A model generated the notes under the pieces. That model was not told where the DNA came from and ran no database searches. It saw only the letters and a program-made list of their open reading frames with translations. From contig JYIP02000001.1 in assembly GCA_001051155.2 (NCBI GenBank), positions 6,014,001 through 6,078,000 on the forward strand: a stretch of DNA of 64,000 nucleotides. The letters are read 5' to 3'. A program made the position numbers and the translations under genes. Source of the stretch: Chrysoporthe austroafricana. Lineage: Eukaryota; Ascomycota; Sordariomycetes; Diaporthales; Cryphonectriaceae. Shown in pieces: positions 45,059 to 55,769 of this stretch. The first letter of the stretch is position 1, and every line of letters starts with the position of its first letter.

Positions 45059-45898
45059 TCAATCTCTGCCGTCTTGATCCATTAGTGGATTTACCATGCT
45101 GTCTATTTCTTCAACGGTGACGACGCGGTCTGTATGCGAGGTCATCATGTCATCCCAGTTGACACAACGATGATCCACGCGACGCGTGTCAAAGATTGGT
45201 CTTGGGCTACCCGCATTCCATTTGAAGACGGCAAGGGCTTCGGTATCGGCGCGACAGATAGCCTGACTGCGCAGAGTCTCGATGCAGTGATCAACATGGA
45301 TCATGTGGTGGTTCCTCTCCTGAGTCGTCATGTTGGCGAGATCTTCGTAATAATCGCGCCAGCTCCAGTGTCGGAGGATCTTGACACAATGCAGCTCGTG
45401 GAATACGCCCAACCACGCCATATATCCACCGTTGGGAAGCGCAACCGAGGTCTGATTGTGCACTGCCAGCTCTTCGGCTGTGACGCGCACGGCCATGTTG
45501 CTCATAAGCTTATGCCATGCCTCCTCGCTCTCCGGACGTGGTACTCCAGCGAATGTGCTGTTGGGAAAGAAATCGAATTTTCGATACTCGTAGTTGACTG
45601 CCAGTCCAGGGAAAGCTGTAGAGGATATCAGTGTCGGAAATAACGGGAGATGAGCGCGGTTTATCATAGAACATTGCTCACCGTTGACATCGGACTTCGC
45701 CTTTTCCGCTGTTACTGAGCGCACAAATAGGATAGATGCGCCCGTGTACAGCATGATCAGAACGACTTGTGCGAGAGCTGCAGAGATCCAAAGACGACGA
45801 CTTGAATTTCGCGGCCGGGGCAACTCGTCGCTGCTTCCATCGTCGCTATGATCGCTCTGCAAGAGAGGATCATAAAGGATCTTTTCCGACTCAGGCAT
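45059..45898 (-). CDS. UstYa-family (DUF3328) oxidase-like protein, copy B
   Basis: Second UstYa-type protein, about 257 aa. Exons are 45898-45682 and 45615-45059; the 66-nt intron is a multiple of three and stop-free, so it is easily missed, but GTGAGC, CTGAT and CTACAG signals and the restored NAFPGLAVNYEYRKF support removing it. One membrane helix at about 36-58. Motifs: HELHC at 145-149 and HVDHC at 179-183, followed by IETLRSQAIC; a C-terminal HRCVNWD element matches the family. It is clearly diverged from copy A, suggesting different roles in one pathway. Its 5' end faces the precursor-like gene across 522 bases. Confidence 0.93.
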   Translation of the reverse strand: MPESEKILYDPLLQSDHSDDGSSDELPRPRNSSRRLWISAALAQVVLIMLYTGASILFVRSVTAEKAKSDVNGEQCSMINRAHLPLFPTLISSTAFPGLAVNYEYRKFDFFPNSTFAGVPRPESEEAWHKLMSNMAVRVTAEELAVHNQTSVALPNGGYMAWLGVFHELHCVKILRHWSWRDYYEDLANMTTQERNHHMIHVDHCIETLRSQAICRADTEALAVFKWNAGSPRPIFDTRRVDHRCVNWDDMMTSHTDRVVTVEEIDSMVNPLMDQDGRD

Positions 45899-46420
45899 CT
45901 CGGCTTGTCTGAAGACTGATATGCCAGACCTCGCAGTGCAGATTCGAGAATTACAAAGAGCACAGATCACAAGTGCTGAGGGAAGCAGCAGAGACTCGGA
46001 ATCGTGGAAGACGAGCTCGCCTCCCTGCTAAACTATGAGTCTGCTTGATAAAAACTCCTTTTATGCTTTAACTAAACCAGGCAGGTAACTCCGGAGGCGC
46101 AGTACAGAGAATTGCTACACAAGATCCATCGTCGAGGCCCACCTTGTTTTGTAGGATCAGACTATTGTGTTGATAAGCTTGTAGCGCGTGGGGAGGGGGG
46201 GCTGGGCTGCAGGTAAGCGCCAGGCAAGTGCAACGGCTCGTCTCCCTGCTGTGAGTTGACTGAAGTCGACGTGGTGCAGATAGAGATCGCCGGTTCCTGG
46301 CTAATGTCTCAGTATAAGATGGGCCCTAGAAACTCTCTTTTAGCTCAGCCCGTCTTTTCGTCACGGGTTCTTTGCCTCTCATCATCTCAATAATCAGATC
46401 ATCGACCTCCACGAGCCACC
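45899..46420. promoter_or_regulatory. Divergent promoter region between UstYa copy B and the peptide gene
   Basis: 522 bases between divergent starts. A TATAAG box-like sequence lies at 46313-46318, about 105 bases before the peptide start, followed by a CT-rich leader. Confidence 0.55.
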
Positions 46421-46799
46421 ATGAAGACAGCCGTATTTCTCATTCTGGCCGCTGCCCTGGGCGCCATCGCTGCCCCTATTGCCGGTAGTGAGTAACAGGT
46501 TGTGGCCTACCCATTTGAGCATACAATAACAAGCAACTAGGCGACGTTGACGATAGCTTCGTTTACCCAGACGAAGCCATCACGTACCCCGATCCAGAGG
46601 ACAGTGATGCTGATGAATACGTCATCTACCCTGATATGTATGTTTCCCGGAAGAATTCTCTTCTTCGCTTGTCTTTATGCTTGGATATACTGTTCTGGAG
46701 GGGTTCCTAGCCTCGAGTCTTCCGAGGACTCTTCTTACGGCAGACACTTACTGATGGCGAGGCATTATTCTAACGGTTGATAGCTACAACGATGATTAA
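46421..46799 (+). CDS. Small secreted peptide, candidate RiPP precursor with Tyr-Pro-Asp repeats
   Basis: Three exons (46421-46487, 46541-46637, 46784-46799) give 59 aa. Donors GTGAGT and GTATGT, acceptors CTAG and GATAG, and a TCTAACGG branch region support both introns. Residues 1-18 or so form a signal peptide (MKTAVFLILAAALGAIAA). The rest is very acidic and contains three repeats, FVYPDEA, ITYPDPE and VIYPDIY, ending YNDD. There is no Lys or Arg after the signal peptide, hence no Kex2 KR sites as seen in known dikaritin precursors. A secreted repeat peptide with Tyr in each repeat next to two UstYa genes is the hallmark of a fungal RiPP precursor; processing and product are unknown. If intron 2 were retained the peptide would instead end after a basic tail. 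Confidence 0.72.
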
Positions 46800-47254
46800 A
46801 TTCCAAGTTACTCGGGTATATAGACTCTGGTGACCTGATAGTAGGAAGTTGAGGGATCAAGTAGCACTAAGAGAGTTCTTATAAGAACCCTAAGAGCTTT
46901 ACAATTTGCATGCCCAAATACAAACATATTGGCGGGCATTATGGTATATCCTGTGTTTCACCTTTGCGTATCTCGTGATAGTCTTCTTGATGAACAGTAT
47001 TCGGTATGTTAATACATACCAATAGATCCCACGCCATTGGATCCGTAGATACGCGTTGGCATTGCAATTTGTCGAAGAGCGCTTTTTGTTGGCTCCGAGG
47101 CTTTTTCTTCCTTTTCCCCTGTAGGTCCTCGCATGGTGTGTGGAGATGGTCAAGCTTGGTAGTCCGCACTATGTCCTTATTTTAACAAAATGTCAGAAAT
47201 TCAAGGTCGATCATCTATTCTAAAGATATCTAAATGTTCAACGGCCCTACGCGT
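46800..47254. other. Convergent spacer between the peptide gene and O-methyltransferase 1
   Basis: AT-rich 3' flanks of two convergent genes. No gene seen. Confidence 0.55.
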
Positions 47255-48658
47255 TCATTTCCATATCACTTCCATCACTGCTAGGGGTCCTGTTGGCGTT
47301 ACGGACTCTAGCGAGAAACGAGCGTCAGCTTTAGCAATAAGCTCTTTCCATTGAGCTGCAGACCGCTCTTTTCCGTTGAACACAGCCATCATGACAAGGT
47401 CCTGGCCTCTGGACTCATGTTAGTAAATCACTGGCTAATTTTCAGTATCGCCAATGTCTATGACACTCCTTACCTGAGATGCCATTCTTGGATTGGTGAG
47501 ATCTCGCCCGGCGGTGGTAAACATTGGTCATTGATTATAACACGTGCTCCTGGTTTCAATGCCGGCCTCAATTGCTGCAAAATCTTCACAGCGAATTCAT
47601 CCGACCAGTCGTGGAGGATCTTTCGTAGAAAGTAGACGTCTGCGCCGACGACAGGCTGAGGCTCGAAGAAGTCGTGCGGCTGCAGAGTAATTACGTCCCG
47701 CAGCTTCTCATCAAGCGATAGGCTGGTGCGAGTCTGCTCTATGACACCTGGTAGATCCTGTACCATTATTTGCTTGATGTTCGGATACTTTTTAGCGAGC
47801 GTTATCGCAAAGGTGCCATCCGATCCGCCAACATCGACAACCTGGGCATCAGCGCCCAGGGTGTTCCAATCAAAGACCGCCGGATCCAACGCGGCTGACG
47901 GCTCCCAGCCTGGCATGCTCTGCATCACCTTCATCGCTGAGGCGAAACGTCTCGCGCGGATTTGATCCGAGGACAAAGTCTCGAAGAGGCTGACAGAGGT
48001 GCCCTCGGCAAGATTGTGGCCTGTCTGGTTTGGCAGAGTTGACCCGGGCCACCTGGTCAGGGCATCGACAGCTCGTGAGGCTGCTGGCCAAAGTTCCTCG
48101 CATGTCATGCCAACCCAGTCCATTAGAGGAGGTGAGGAGGCGAGCATCGCCGAGAGGGCTGAGTGGGCGATATGCCCCGGCCGCGGCTGAGCTAGGAACT
48201 GTTTGGTTACGGCATGCTGTACAAGGCGAGATAACGCGTCCGCGTTTGCGTCCGCGGCACAGCGTTGAGTTAGGTCGGTAACCGATATCGTCTCACCCAC
48301 AGGGAACGCCGTTGGGATTCGAAATCGATACAAGGCATGCAGACTTGTCATATCATACTCCAATATAGTAAGCATTGGAAAACCGGACGAGTGGCTCGAT
48401 GAGACGTACAGAGTGGCCCATTTGAAAGCCTAGCCATCCCATAGGACCCAGCAACAGCGCACTCAGCTCTTGGATCGCGGACAGCGCCTCGTTGATAGAA
48501 GACTGGAACGACGGTGGCAGGCTGACTGGGGCGCCTGGCTCGAAGGAACGGCTCGGCAGTCCATTCTCCTCGAGGTACGCCTCGAGACTAGTGACGGTCT
48601 CTAGAATTGATGCTGCCAGCTTCACAGTTCTTCTCGAAGAGGGAGGTATCCCCGCCAT
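47255..48658 (-). CDS. Class-II (plant-type) O-methyltransferase 1
   Basis: SAM-dependent methylation of a hydroxyl, typical of fungal secondary metabolism. Exons are 48658-48410, 48357-47474 and 47408-47255 (428 aa). Joins give GHS/YDMTSLHALYRFRIP and WHLR/GQDLVMMAVFNGKER. An N-terminal helical dimerisation region and winged helix are followed by the SAM site VDVGGSDGTFAI, a DLPGVIEQ motif, and the catalytic base region FLRKILHDWSDE with its His. Length is normal. It is head to head with O-methyltransferase 2 over 1.4 kb but diverged from it, so the two are not a recent duplicate. Confidence 0.93.
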
Positions 48659-50101
48659 GTTAGTAGCTCTCGTTGGATGAGATGGGCGGTAGGATGCCTT
48701 ATGGCGATGGCGAAGCCCTCATCTAGCTTGGGTGGTATCGATGTGCTGGAATGCCTTTGGGACAGTCTCCAGCGACAAGATATCTGGGCCTGCCAAGCTA
48801 AGGAACAGCCAGCCGTGCCTTGCGTGATGCGCCAATTCGGCCAAATTATTGTGTGGCCTTTGCAACCTTGCTGCCGCCTCCGTCTGACCATGTATGGTGG
48901 ATCCTTCTCCAGCCGAGTCTCTTGAAGTAGATTAGCATTCTACATTCTGTTCATTATTATGCTCACCGTCCGCACGACCTCTCTTACTGGTCTCGGCTCC
49001 TTCTGCAGAGACCCTCGCAAACTTGTCACAATTTGTCACAGAGGCTGATAGGAGCCCTGTTGTAATTAGCACATCGTCAGCCGCAAGCGCGGTGCAACTT
49101 TCCACAACAGGATGGTCGCGGCTAGAATCACGGCGCTCCAAAAGGCCGGCGCGCTGCTGACAGCCCAGAAATGGCATGCCGAATAACACTGCTGCGAACG
49201 GGAGACATGGCTGTTTGAGGATCAAATATTTTCTACAGGGTCTTGTTCTTGCAATTCGCATAGCACGAAAGGCTATCTAGATCCTTCGCGGCAACTGGTG
49301 GGTCGGTCAGACTACATAGGTACCTTGCAGCAGCCTCCTGCAGCCGACAGCCACCGACTTAGGCCAAAAGCGTTAGGACTTATTGCTGCAGTAAGCCTAT
49401 AGTGAAATCGCTTTTGTCTGGGCAAGTGGAGCATTTCCACCCTGCTGAACACCTCCCAGCCACGGGAAAGCAGGGATGAAAATACAGGCGTGGTACGAAA
49501 TTCAGTTTCGCGAGGCCGACTATATGAACTTTATCTGCATGCTTACATAGCCTTCCGGGAGAGGAGAGCCCCATCTGCTCCGGCCTGGGGACAGTGAATG
49601 ATGGCTCTCGAAAGACAACCTATCTGGTAAGTGCTGACCTGGCTCGTATGCACATGGGATCCTTTGGCGATGCCTAGATGCATGTGACTGGCCCTGTTTT
49701 GCTTTGTGCTTGGCTCTGATGAATGTACCAAAGCAGGTACTTTTTGGCCCCCAAGATGGACAACGAAGTCGCTATGTTGTCTGTGTCCCATACATTCGGC
49801 AGCCCTACTACCCAAGTTGTCTCAGTGCTTAACCCCACTTGTGCAGTGAATCCTCGCAGCCATGTACTCCTCCTCACTTGCAATTTCCGTGGCTGTTGTT
49901 ACATTAGGCTGATAGTCTCGTGGGGCTGACGCAAGTATATTGGAGTTCTCAGTTTAGGCCTGGTTAAGCCGAGATATGAGACCTACGAGACCGTCATCGA
50001 CGCCCGACCATTCCGATTGCTTTGAGTATTACATAGGGACTCTGGGCACATCACTTCCCTTGTCTCCATCGAACTAAACTCCAAAGCCAACCACACCCAC
50101 A
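48659..50101. promoter_or_regulatory. Divergent region between the two O-methyltransferase genes
   Basis: 1.4 kb carrying both promoters. An open frame of 109 codons at 48932-49261 (-) begins with a hydrophobic Cys-containing stretch but has no family match and is not called. Confidence 0.5.
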
Positions 50102-51332
50102 ATGACCTCTTCCAAAGACATTGATGCTCTTCTGGAGCAGCTCCACACGGCAGCCTCCCAGAGCGATGAGACGCGCAGTCAGGTGCTCGACGGATTGCAA
50201 GCCCTTCAGTACAAGCTCGAGGCTTCACAAGACACTACCTTGCGCTTCACCAACCTACAACTTCAGACAGCTGCAGCCCAAATCGGCGAAGACATCAAGA
50301 TCTTCAAGATTCTATCAGAAAGCCCGCAGCCCGTCAATGTTACCGACTTGGCGGTCCAAACCGGCGCTGCACCGCTGCTGCTGAGTACGCCATTCCAAAA
50401 ATAACCCAACGAGGACCGTCGAATGGTCATGGATTCTAACGTTCTCTACAGGTCGTATTCTGCGCTATCTTGCTTCCGTGGGCCAGATCAAGGAAACGGA
50501 GCGGGACGTGTTCACTGCCAACAACATCACTAAGACATTGGCCCAGCCTGGCTTCCGCGGCCATATCTACCACACATTCCACACCGTTGGCACCATTTTG
50601 CAAGCATTCCCCGACTTCCTTGCAGAGACTAAGTACCATGATGTCGATAATGTGGCCAAGACAGCTGCACAGAAGGCCTTCGGGATCGACATGCCCGGAT
50701 TTGTTTGGCTCCCGACGCAACCCGAGCGCTTTGAGGCCTTCCAACAGGCGATGACGGTTCAGCCTCAGAACCGCATACCTTGGTTCTCGGTCTTCCCTCT
50801 CGAAACAGAACTCAAACTCGACACCTACTCAGGAACGCATGCACTTGTTGATGTTGGTGGCGGCTTCGGTCACCAATGCATGAGCCTAGCCGCCGCGTTT
50901 CCGGCTCTCCGCGGAAAGCTGGTGCTGCAGGAGCTCCCACAGACGGTTGCGATGCTCCCACCCCTTGAGGGCGTTGAGGTGATGGCCTACGACTTTTTCA
51001 CGCCGCAGCCCATCAAGGATGCGAAGTTCTACTACCTGCGCAATGTGATTCACGACTGGCAGGACGAACAGGCTGTCGCGATTCTGTCCCAGGTCCGGGC
51101 CGCATTAGGGCCCGAATCGCAGGTGCTGATCGACGATATCGTGCTCCCGACCTCTGGTGTCCATTGGCACGCAGCAGCCTACGATCTTATCATGATGTCG
51201 TCGTTCAGCTCGCGTGAGCGCACCATCGACGAGTGGCATGCCTTGCTGGATAAGGCCGGCCTGCGGATCCTCAAGGTCCACACTTACTTGCCTCGACGGC
51301 AGGACTCTATCATCCAGGCTGTGGCGAAGTGA
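50102..51332 (+). CDS. Class-II O-methyltransferase 2
   Basis: SAM-dependent O-methyltransferase resembling those of aromatic polyketide and peptide pathways. Exons are 50102-50384 and 50452-51332 (387 aa); the intron (branch TTCTAAC, acceptor CTACAG) joins LLLS/RILRYLASVGQI in the winged helix. SAM site VDVGGGFGHQ, acidic LQELPQTV, then the catalytic YYLRNVIHDWQDEQ with the base His. The C-terminal part (MMSSFSSRERTIDEWHALL) is typical. It precedes the FAD monooxygenase by 400 bases on the same strand, which suggests a shared pathway. Confidence 0.94.
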
Positions 51333-51732
51333 GCATTACGAGGATGATAGCAGCTGCGTCGTAACGTCGCACCACATATGCCGGAAACACGAGTCTGGGG
51401 AACGTCACTGGCAACTAGGTTTGTAGGGTACTAGAATGATATCGAATTGCACACCAGGCGACCTTGTCTTGTTTATGATTTTCTACGAGACAACGTGGAG
51501 ATGTGTACCCATGTAGACTAGCTCGCCACAAGTAACCATTCAATATGGGGAGGGTTTCCCTGGATTGCTATTCCCAGAGGCTCGTTGCTCCACAACCTTC
51601 TCCAACCACCATTGCAGGCTCCGGCCGAGACCGCAGAAATCCGGAATCAGAATCGTTACAAGGGGCAACAAGAAGTCCCTCGGCTGATCACGACCTAGAC
51701 GCTGTGAGATCATCGGTTATTGACATCGGAAC
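51333..51732. other. Spacer between O-methyltransferase 2 and the monooxygenase
   Basis: 400 bases of 3' flank and promoter. No gene seen. Confidence 0.5.
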
Positions 51733-53112
51733 ATGGGCAGTCTGCACGTTATAATCGTCGGTGCTGGCATTGGCGGCTTGCAGGTTGCTCTCGCTCTGGC
51801 TAAAGATCAGCATCGAGTCACGATCCTCGAAGGCACCAAGGAGTTTTTAGAGGTAAGTTGGGACCAGAACATGTGTTGTGGATCGAAAGGATCTGAAAGG
51901 AAGCAGGTTGGCGCTGGCATCCGAGTGCCACCAAACTCGTCACGCCTTTCGCAATCGTGGGGCGTGGACTTCGATTCGATCAAGACGGAGACGAGCTTGG
52001 GCAATCGCTTCGTAGACTGGCACGGGAAGCATCTTCTCGACTGCGACTTCACCGATGTCCGCGAGAGATATGGAGCTCCCTATTACTTTATTCACCGAGC
52101 TGACCTCATCAAGGCCCTCGTCGTTGCGGTCCAGAAGAGCAAGTATATCGAGTTGCGCATGAACTCCCGGGTGAGCGATTTTGACTTCGATACTCCGAAG
52201 GCTCGGTGTGCCGATGGCTGGGTCCAGGGGGATTTGCTCATCTGCGCGGATGGAATCAAGTCGGCGGCTCGCGACGAGATCAACAGACAACCTATCGAGC
52301 CTGTTGACACGGGAGACGTGGCCTATAGGATCCTCGTCCCAACGAAGCCCTTGCTCGAGGATCCTGAGATGCGGGAATATGTGACTAATCCATGGGCTGT
52401 GCACTGGATGGGACCAGAGGCTCATGCTGTTGGATATCCACTGAGAGGCGGCGAGCTCTACAACATCATCATCGACGTAACACACAAAACAGATCTCGGG
52501 CGTCCGATCGGAATCGATGAGTGGCGGTCTGAGGCAGACAATGCGCACCTCGTTAAGAGGTTCAAGGAGTGGTGCTCGCCCGTGAGGAAGCTGTGTGCTA
52601 TTACTGGGACCTATCTTAAGTGGAAACTGGCAGACTTCGATCAGCTACAGCGATGGGTCCACCCAAGTGGTAAAGCAGTGCTTCTGGGCGATGCGTGTCA
52701 TCCCATGATGCCCTACATGGCCCAAGGAGCTGCTCAGGCGACCGAAGATGCCGCCACTCTAGCGGCAGCCCTCCGCGAGTACCCTGGTGATATACGCAGA
52801 GCTCTCATTGCTTATCAAAGCCAACGTCTGCCCCGGGCTGCGTATGTGGCCAAAAACACCAGAGTCTTGCAAGAGTGGCTTCATCTGTACGATGGCCAGG
52901 AGACAGAGCGGCGAGAGGTTTTGTGTGCATCTCCTGACGGAGATAACCCCTTCTTTTGGGGGAGCATGCAGAGGAGAGACTGGCTCTTTGGTCATAACGC
53001 AAATATATTGGTGAATGAGTCGATTCCGGACCTGCCACCTCTGCCCAGCACCCAGGCTAGGGTTTATAGAGATGAAAATGGAGGGCTACGGTCGACGGAA
53101 AAGAGTCGATAA
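51733..53112 (+). CDS. FAD-dependent monooxygenase, salicylate-hydroxylase-like
   Basis: Group A flavin monooxygenase that hydroxylates or epoxidises with NAD(P)H. Exons are 51733-51852 and 51907-53112 (441 aa). The 54-nt intron is in frame and stop-free; GTAAGT and GCAG signals plus the family join KEFLE/VGAGIRVPPN support it. FAD motifs: GxGxxG at the N-terminus (VGAGIGGLQ), the DG motif (LLICADGIKSA), and the GD motif (LLGDACHPMMPYMAQGAAQA). No membrane anchor or signal peptide is seen. In the cluster it could oxidise the peptide or a co-substrate; the sequence alone does not decide. Confidence 0.94.
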   Translation: MGSLHVIIVGAGIGGLQVALALAKDQHRVTILEGTKEFLEVSWDQNMCCGSKGSERKQVGAGIRVPPNSSRLSQSWGVDFDSIKTETSLGNRFVDWHGKHLLDCDFTDVRERYGAPYYFIHRADLIKALVVAVQKSKYIELRMNSRVSDFDFDTPKARCADGWVQGDLLICADGIKSAARDEINRQPIEPVDTGDVAYRILVPTKPLLEDPEMREYVTNPWAVHWMGPEAHAVGYPLRGGELYNIIIDVTHKTDLGRPIGIDEWRSEADNAHLVKRFKEWCSPVRKLCAITGTYLKWKLADFDQLQRWVHPSGKAVLLGDACHPMMPYMAQGAAQATEDAATLAAALREYPGDIRRALIAYQSQRLPRAAYVAKNTRVLQEWLHLYDGQETERREVLCASPDGDNPFFWGSMQRRDWLFGHNANILVNESIPDLPPLPSTQARVYRDENGGLRSTEKSR

Positions 53113-53659
53113 CTGGCTACTACCTTCAAATTATATAGAGTATCAAGTGACTAAACGCTTATACTCATTATATCCTAGCCAATGAATGACATGAAGCAGA
53201 TGGTCTCCGGTAAGTCTTATAATTTGGCGTTAGAGCTTACTTCGTTGGGCAGTAACTAGGTCCTTTGCATTAGAGTTCTTACGCCTCATAAGGGTCATAA
53301 ACTCTGATAAGAGCCGTACGAGTGCTTTCGGACAACAGGTTAAATGTACTGCTGAACGTCACCCTCGGGACTTGTGTCAATCACTCATCCTCTCGCGTGT
53401 ACATTGCTAGCAGAGCCTAAACAGCCCCAGTGTCTGTTGAAGCATCAAAAAGGACCGCACCAGTCCATATTTCTTTTTTTTGTATTTGAAAAGGGGGAAG
53501 GGGGGTTTTCCGACTGAGCCGCGAACATGCCCTTCTATGTCTTATCTACCTAGGCAATGACACCGTACACTACCACTAGCCTTTCGTATAGCAAGTCCAG
53601 CTTTGCATTTTTGTGCGAGCAGCCAAGTCCAAATTATCCCCTTCAAGACAACCGTTGGA
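53113..53659. other. Convergent spacer
   Basis: 3' flanks of the monooxygenase and the exporter gene. No gene seen. Confidence 0.5.
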
Positions 53660-55769
53660 TTACAGCTTGAATTTTTCCATCTTTCGGAGCCGCTTTCCAA
53701 AACGGTGAAAGATGATTGGTAACGGTATCATAAGAATACATAAAAAGCCTAGCAGGGAATTGCCCCAGCCAAGACCGAGTGCGTCGTACATTGGTGTTCC
53801 GGCGAGGGGCAAAAGAGCACCAACTAGGCTGCGCAGCTCAGTATTTGCGGCAAGCGCTGAAGCTGCGTACATAGGGTAAGCGTCGACGAGATACCTGTTG
53901 ATTAATGAGTGTCCAATGTCTCATAGCTTTTCTTTGCGGGGAATTGGGGGCGATGTTAAGATGATAAAAAGCACTGGGCAGCTCACGTGTTGATGGGAAG
54001 AAATAGACCCATTATGCCAACGCCGAAAGGAATTAGGCTTATGATAGCCGACATCCATTGCACTTTATACTCGGTACACCAACCGTACCAGAAAAAGGTA
54101 ATGGGCAACAGCCAGGAGAACCAGATAGCCAGCCAGAGCCTCATCTCGGGCTCAAACTCGCCATCATTCTTCTTAGCAAGGCGAATGACCGTCTTGTCGG
54201 AGTACAGCGTAATGATGAGCCACCCGATGGTCGTACCGCTTCCAAGACCCAGGTAGACGAGGCCTGTTAGACCAGTGTTGAAGCCGTATGTATCCTCGAA
54301 GACAGTAGGAATTGTGGTGAAGAGCAGATAGAGCGTGCCGTATGTAAAGGACATGTAAAGAGTCAGAAGAAAGATGATAGGAGACAGGAATAGCATCTTG
54401 ATAGGCCGAACGAGACCATTAAACAAGATTCGGCTGCCGGATAACTTCTGCGCCTCGGAGTTCTCGTAGCAGCTTCTCAAGTCGTCTCGGCCGAGTTCCT
54501 TCTTCAGCCGGCTCACCTTCTTTTGGATGAGAAGACGGTGGCTGGTCTCTGTGTTGAATATTTCGATAAAGACGGATATCAGAACGGCGACTATCAACAC
54601 GATCCAGAAATCCCACCTCCACCCTAAGGTTTCGGCAATGAATCCCCCTATTAGCGGACCGATTGTAGGACCTGCGTTACTTCTTAGTACTAGCTATCCG
54701 AGATTATGGGCCTGTGGTTGAATCTGAGGCCTGATAAACAAAGGGCTGACTGACCGAAGAGTGGACCAATAACCCACATTCCCATGGCGAACCCTCTCTG
54801 TTCAGGACGAAATGTGTCTGCGATGACGCCACCGCCCAGAGTCAGACAGCCTGAGCCACCGACACCGGTGAAGAAGCGGAAGACGATGAGTGCGCTGATG
54901 TTTGGTGCGAGGGCGCACCCGATCTGCCAGCAACAGAAGAAGACATTCGCCGCGGTCAAGACGGGCCGTCTCCCATATATTTCGGACAATGGCGCCAAGA
55001 ACATCGGACCGACCACGTAGCCGAGCAGATAAATGCTGACCGTCATTGCCCCTATGATGGCATTGGACTCGCCGAATTCCACCATCAGACTCGAAATTCC
55101 CGGCGAGAGGATCGAGGAAGCGAAGGGCGTGACCAGAGTGATACCCGAGAGCAGGCCCACGAGCACCCACTTCTTGAACTCCGGAAAGTTGAGTGGCATC
55201 GCTGGATCATCCTGCCCGTCCCACCCGACGATACCGGCGTCGAGATCCATTTCGGGTATGAGATCACGTCTGATACCCTCGCTCTTGTCCCCCTTGCGAC
55301 TCCGTCGGGTGAAGACCCGTGAGACCTTGGAACGGAGCGTATGTTGGCTCTCGATCCTCCGGATGTTCTCAATGTCGCCTGCCTATGCACGGCCGTAGCG
55401 TCAGCTCGATCATTCCCAAGCTCTGCGAGAGCGTACGCTTCCTGGAGAACCCACTCTGCTCAGCTGGCGGTCGAGTTCGTGGCCAGCCACTACCTCCTCC
55501 GCTTCCTCATATTCGAGATCGGGCTCGCCATGGTCCGGCTTGTCCGTGATGTATCCGTCATTGTCCTGCTCCCCCCCGTCAGCATTCTTCTCAGGATCTC
55601 GAGCAATGTTTTGCTGCCGTGTGCTTCCTGGCGTGTCGATCTTGTCATCATCAACTTCTGTGCTTGTTGATCCGGTGGGCGATTGTCCGCGCAACCTCAT
55701 GCGCGGGATTTCTGCAGCCTGCTCCGTCCCGGGCGAGTCTGCCTGGGGAGCTATGTCTTTCTCATCCAT
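53660..55769 (-). CDS. MFS transporter of the DHA1 drug:H+ antiporter type
   Basis: Twelve-helix proton-driven exporter; this family commonly removes cluster products. Four exons: 55769-55437, 55382-54755, 54671-53987 and 53894-53660 (626 aa). The first donor (GTACGC) is one of two options; GTGGGT at 55455 is the other, and it removes a few residues. A long charged N-terminus of about 165 residues ends before PEFKKWVLVGLLSG (TM1). Motif A reads APLSEIYGRRPVL, and TM5 has GPLFGPTIGPLIGGFIAE, the antiporter motif C, restored by a splice join. The C-terminus is YLVDAYPMYAASALAANTE through to a short basic tail, as in fluconazole-resistance-type proteins. Confidence 0.92.

Noticed and set aside
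45616..45681. Reading UstYa copy B through its 66-nt in-frame segment
   Set aside because: The segment has donor, branch and acceptor signals, and removing it restores a family-typical sequence.
48932..49261. 109-codon minus-strand frame with a hydrophobic start, considered as a second secreted peptide
   Set aside because: No repeats, no clear signal cleavage site, no homolog recalled, and it lies in the promoter region of two divergent genes.
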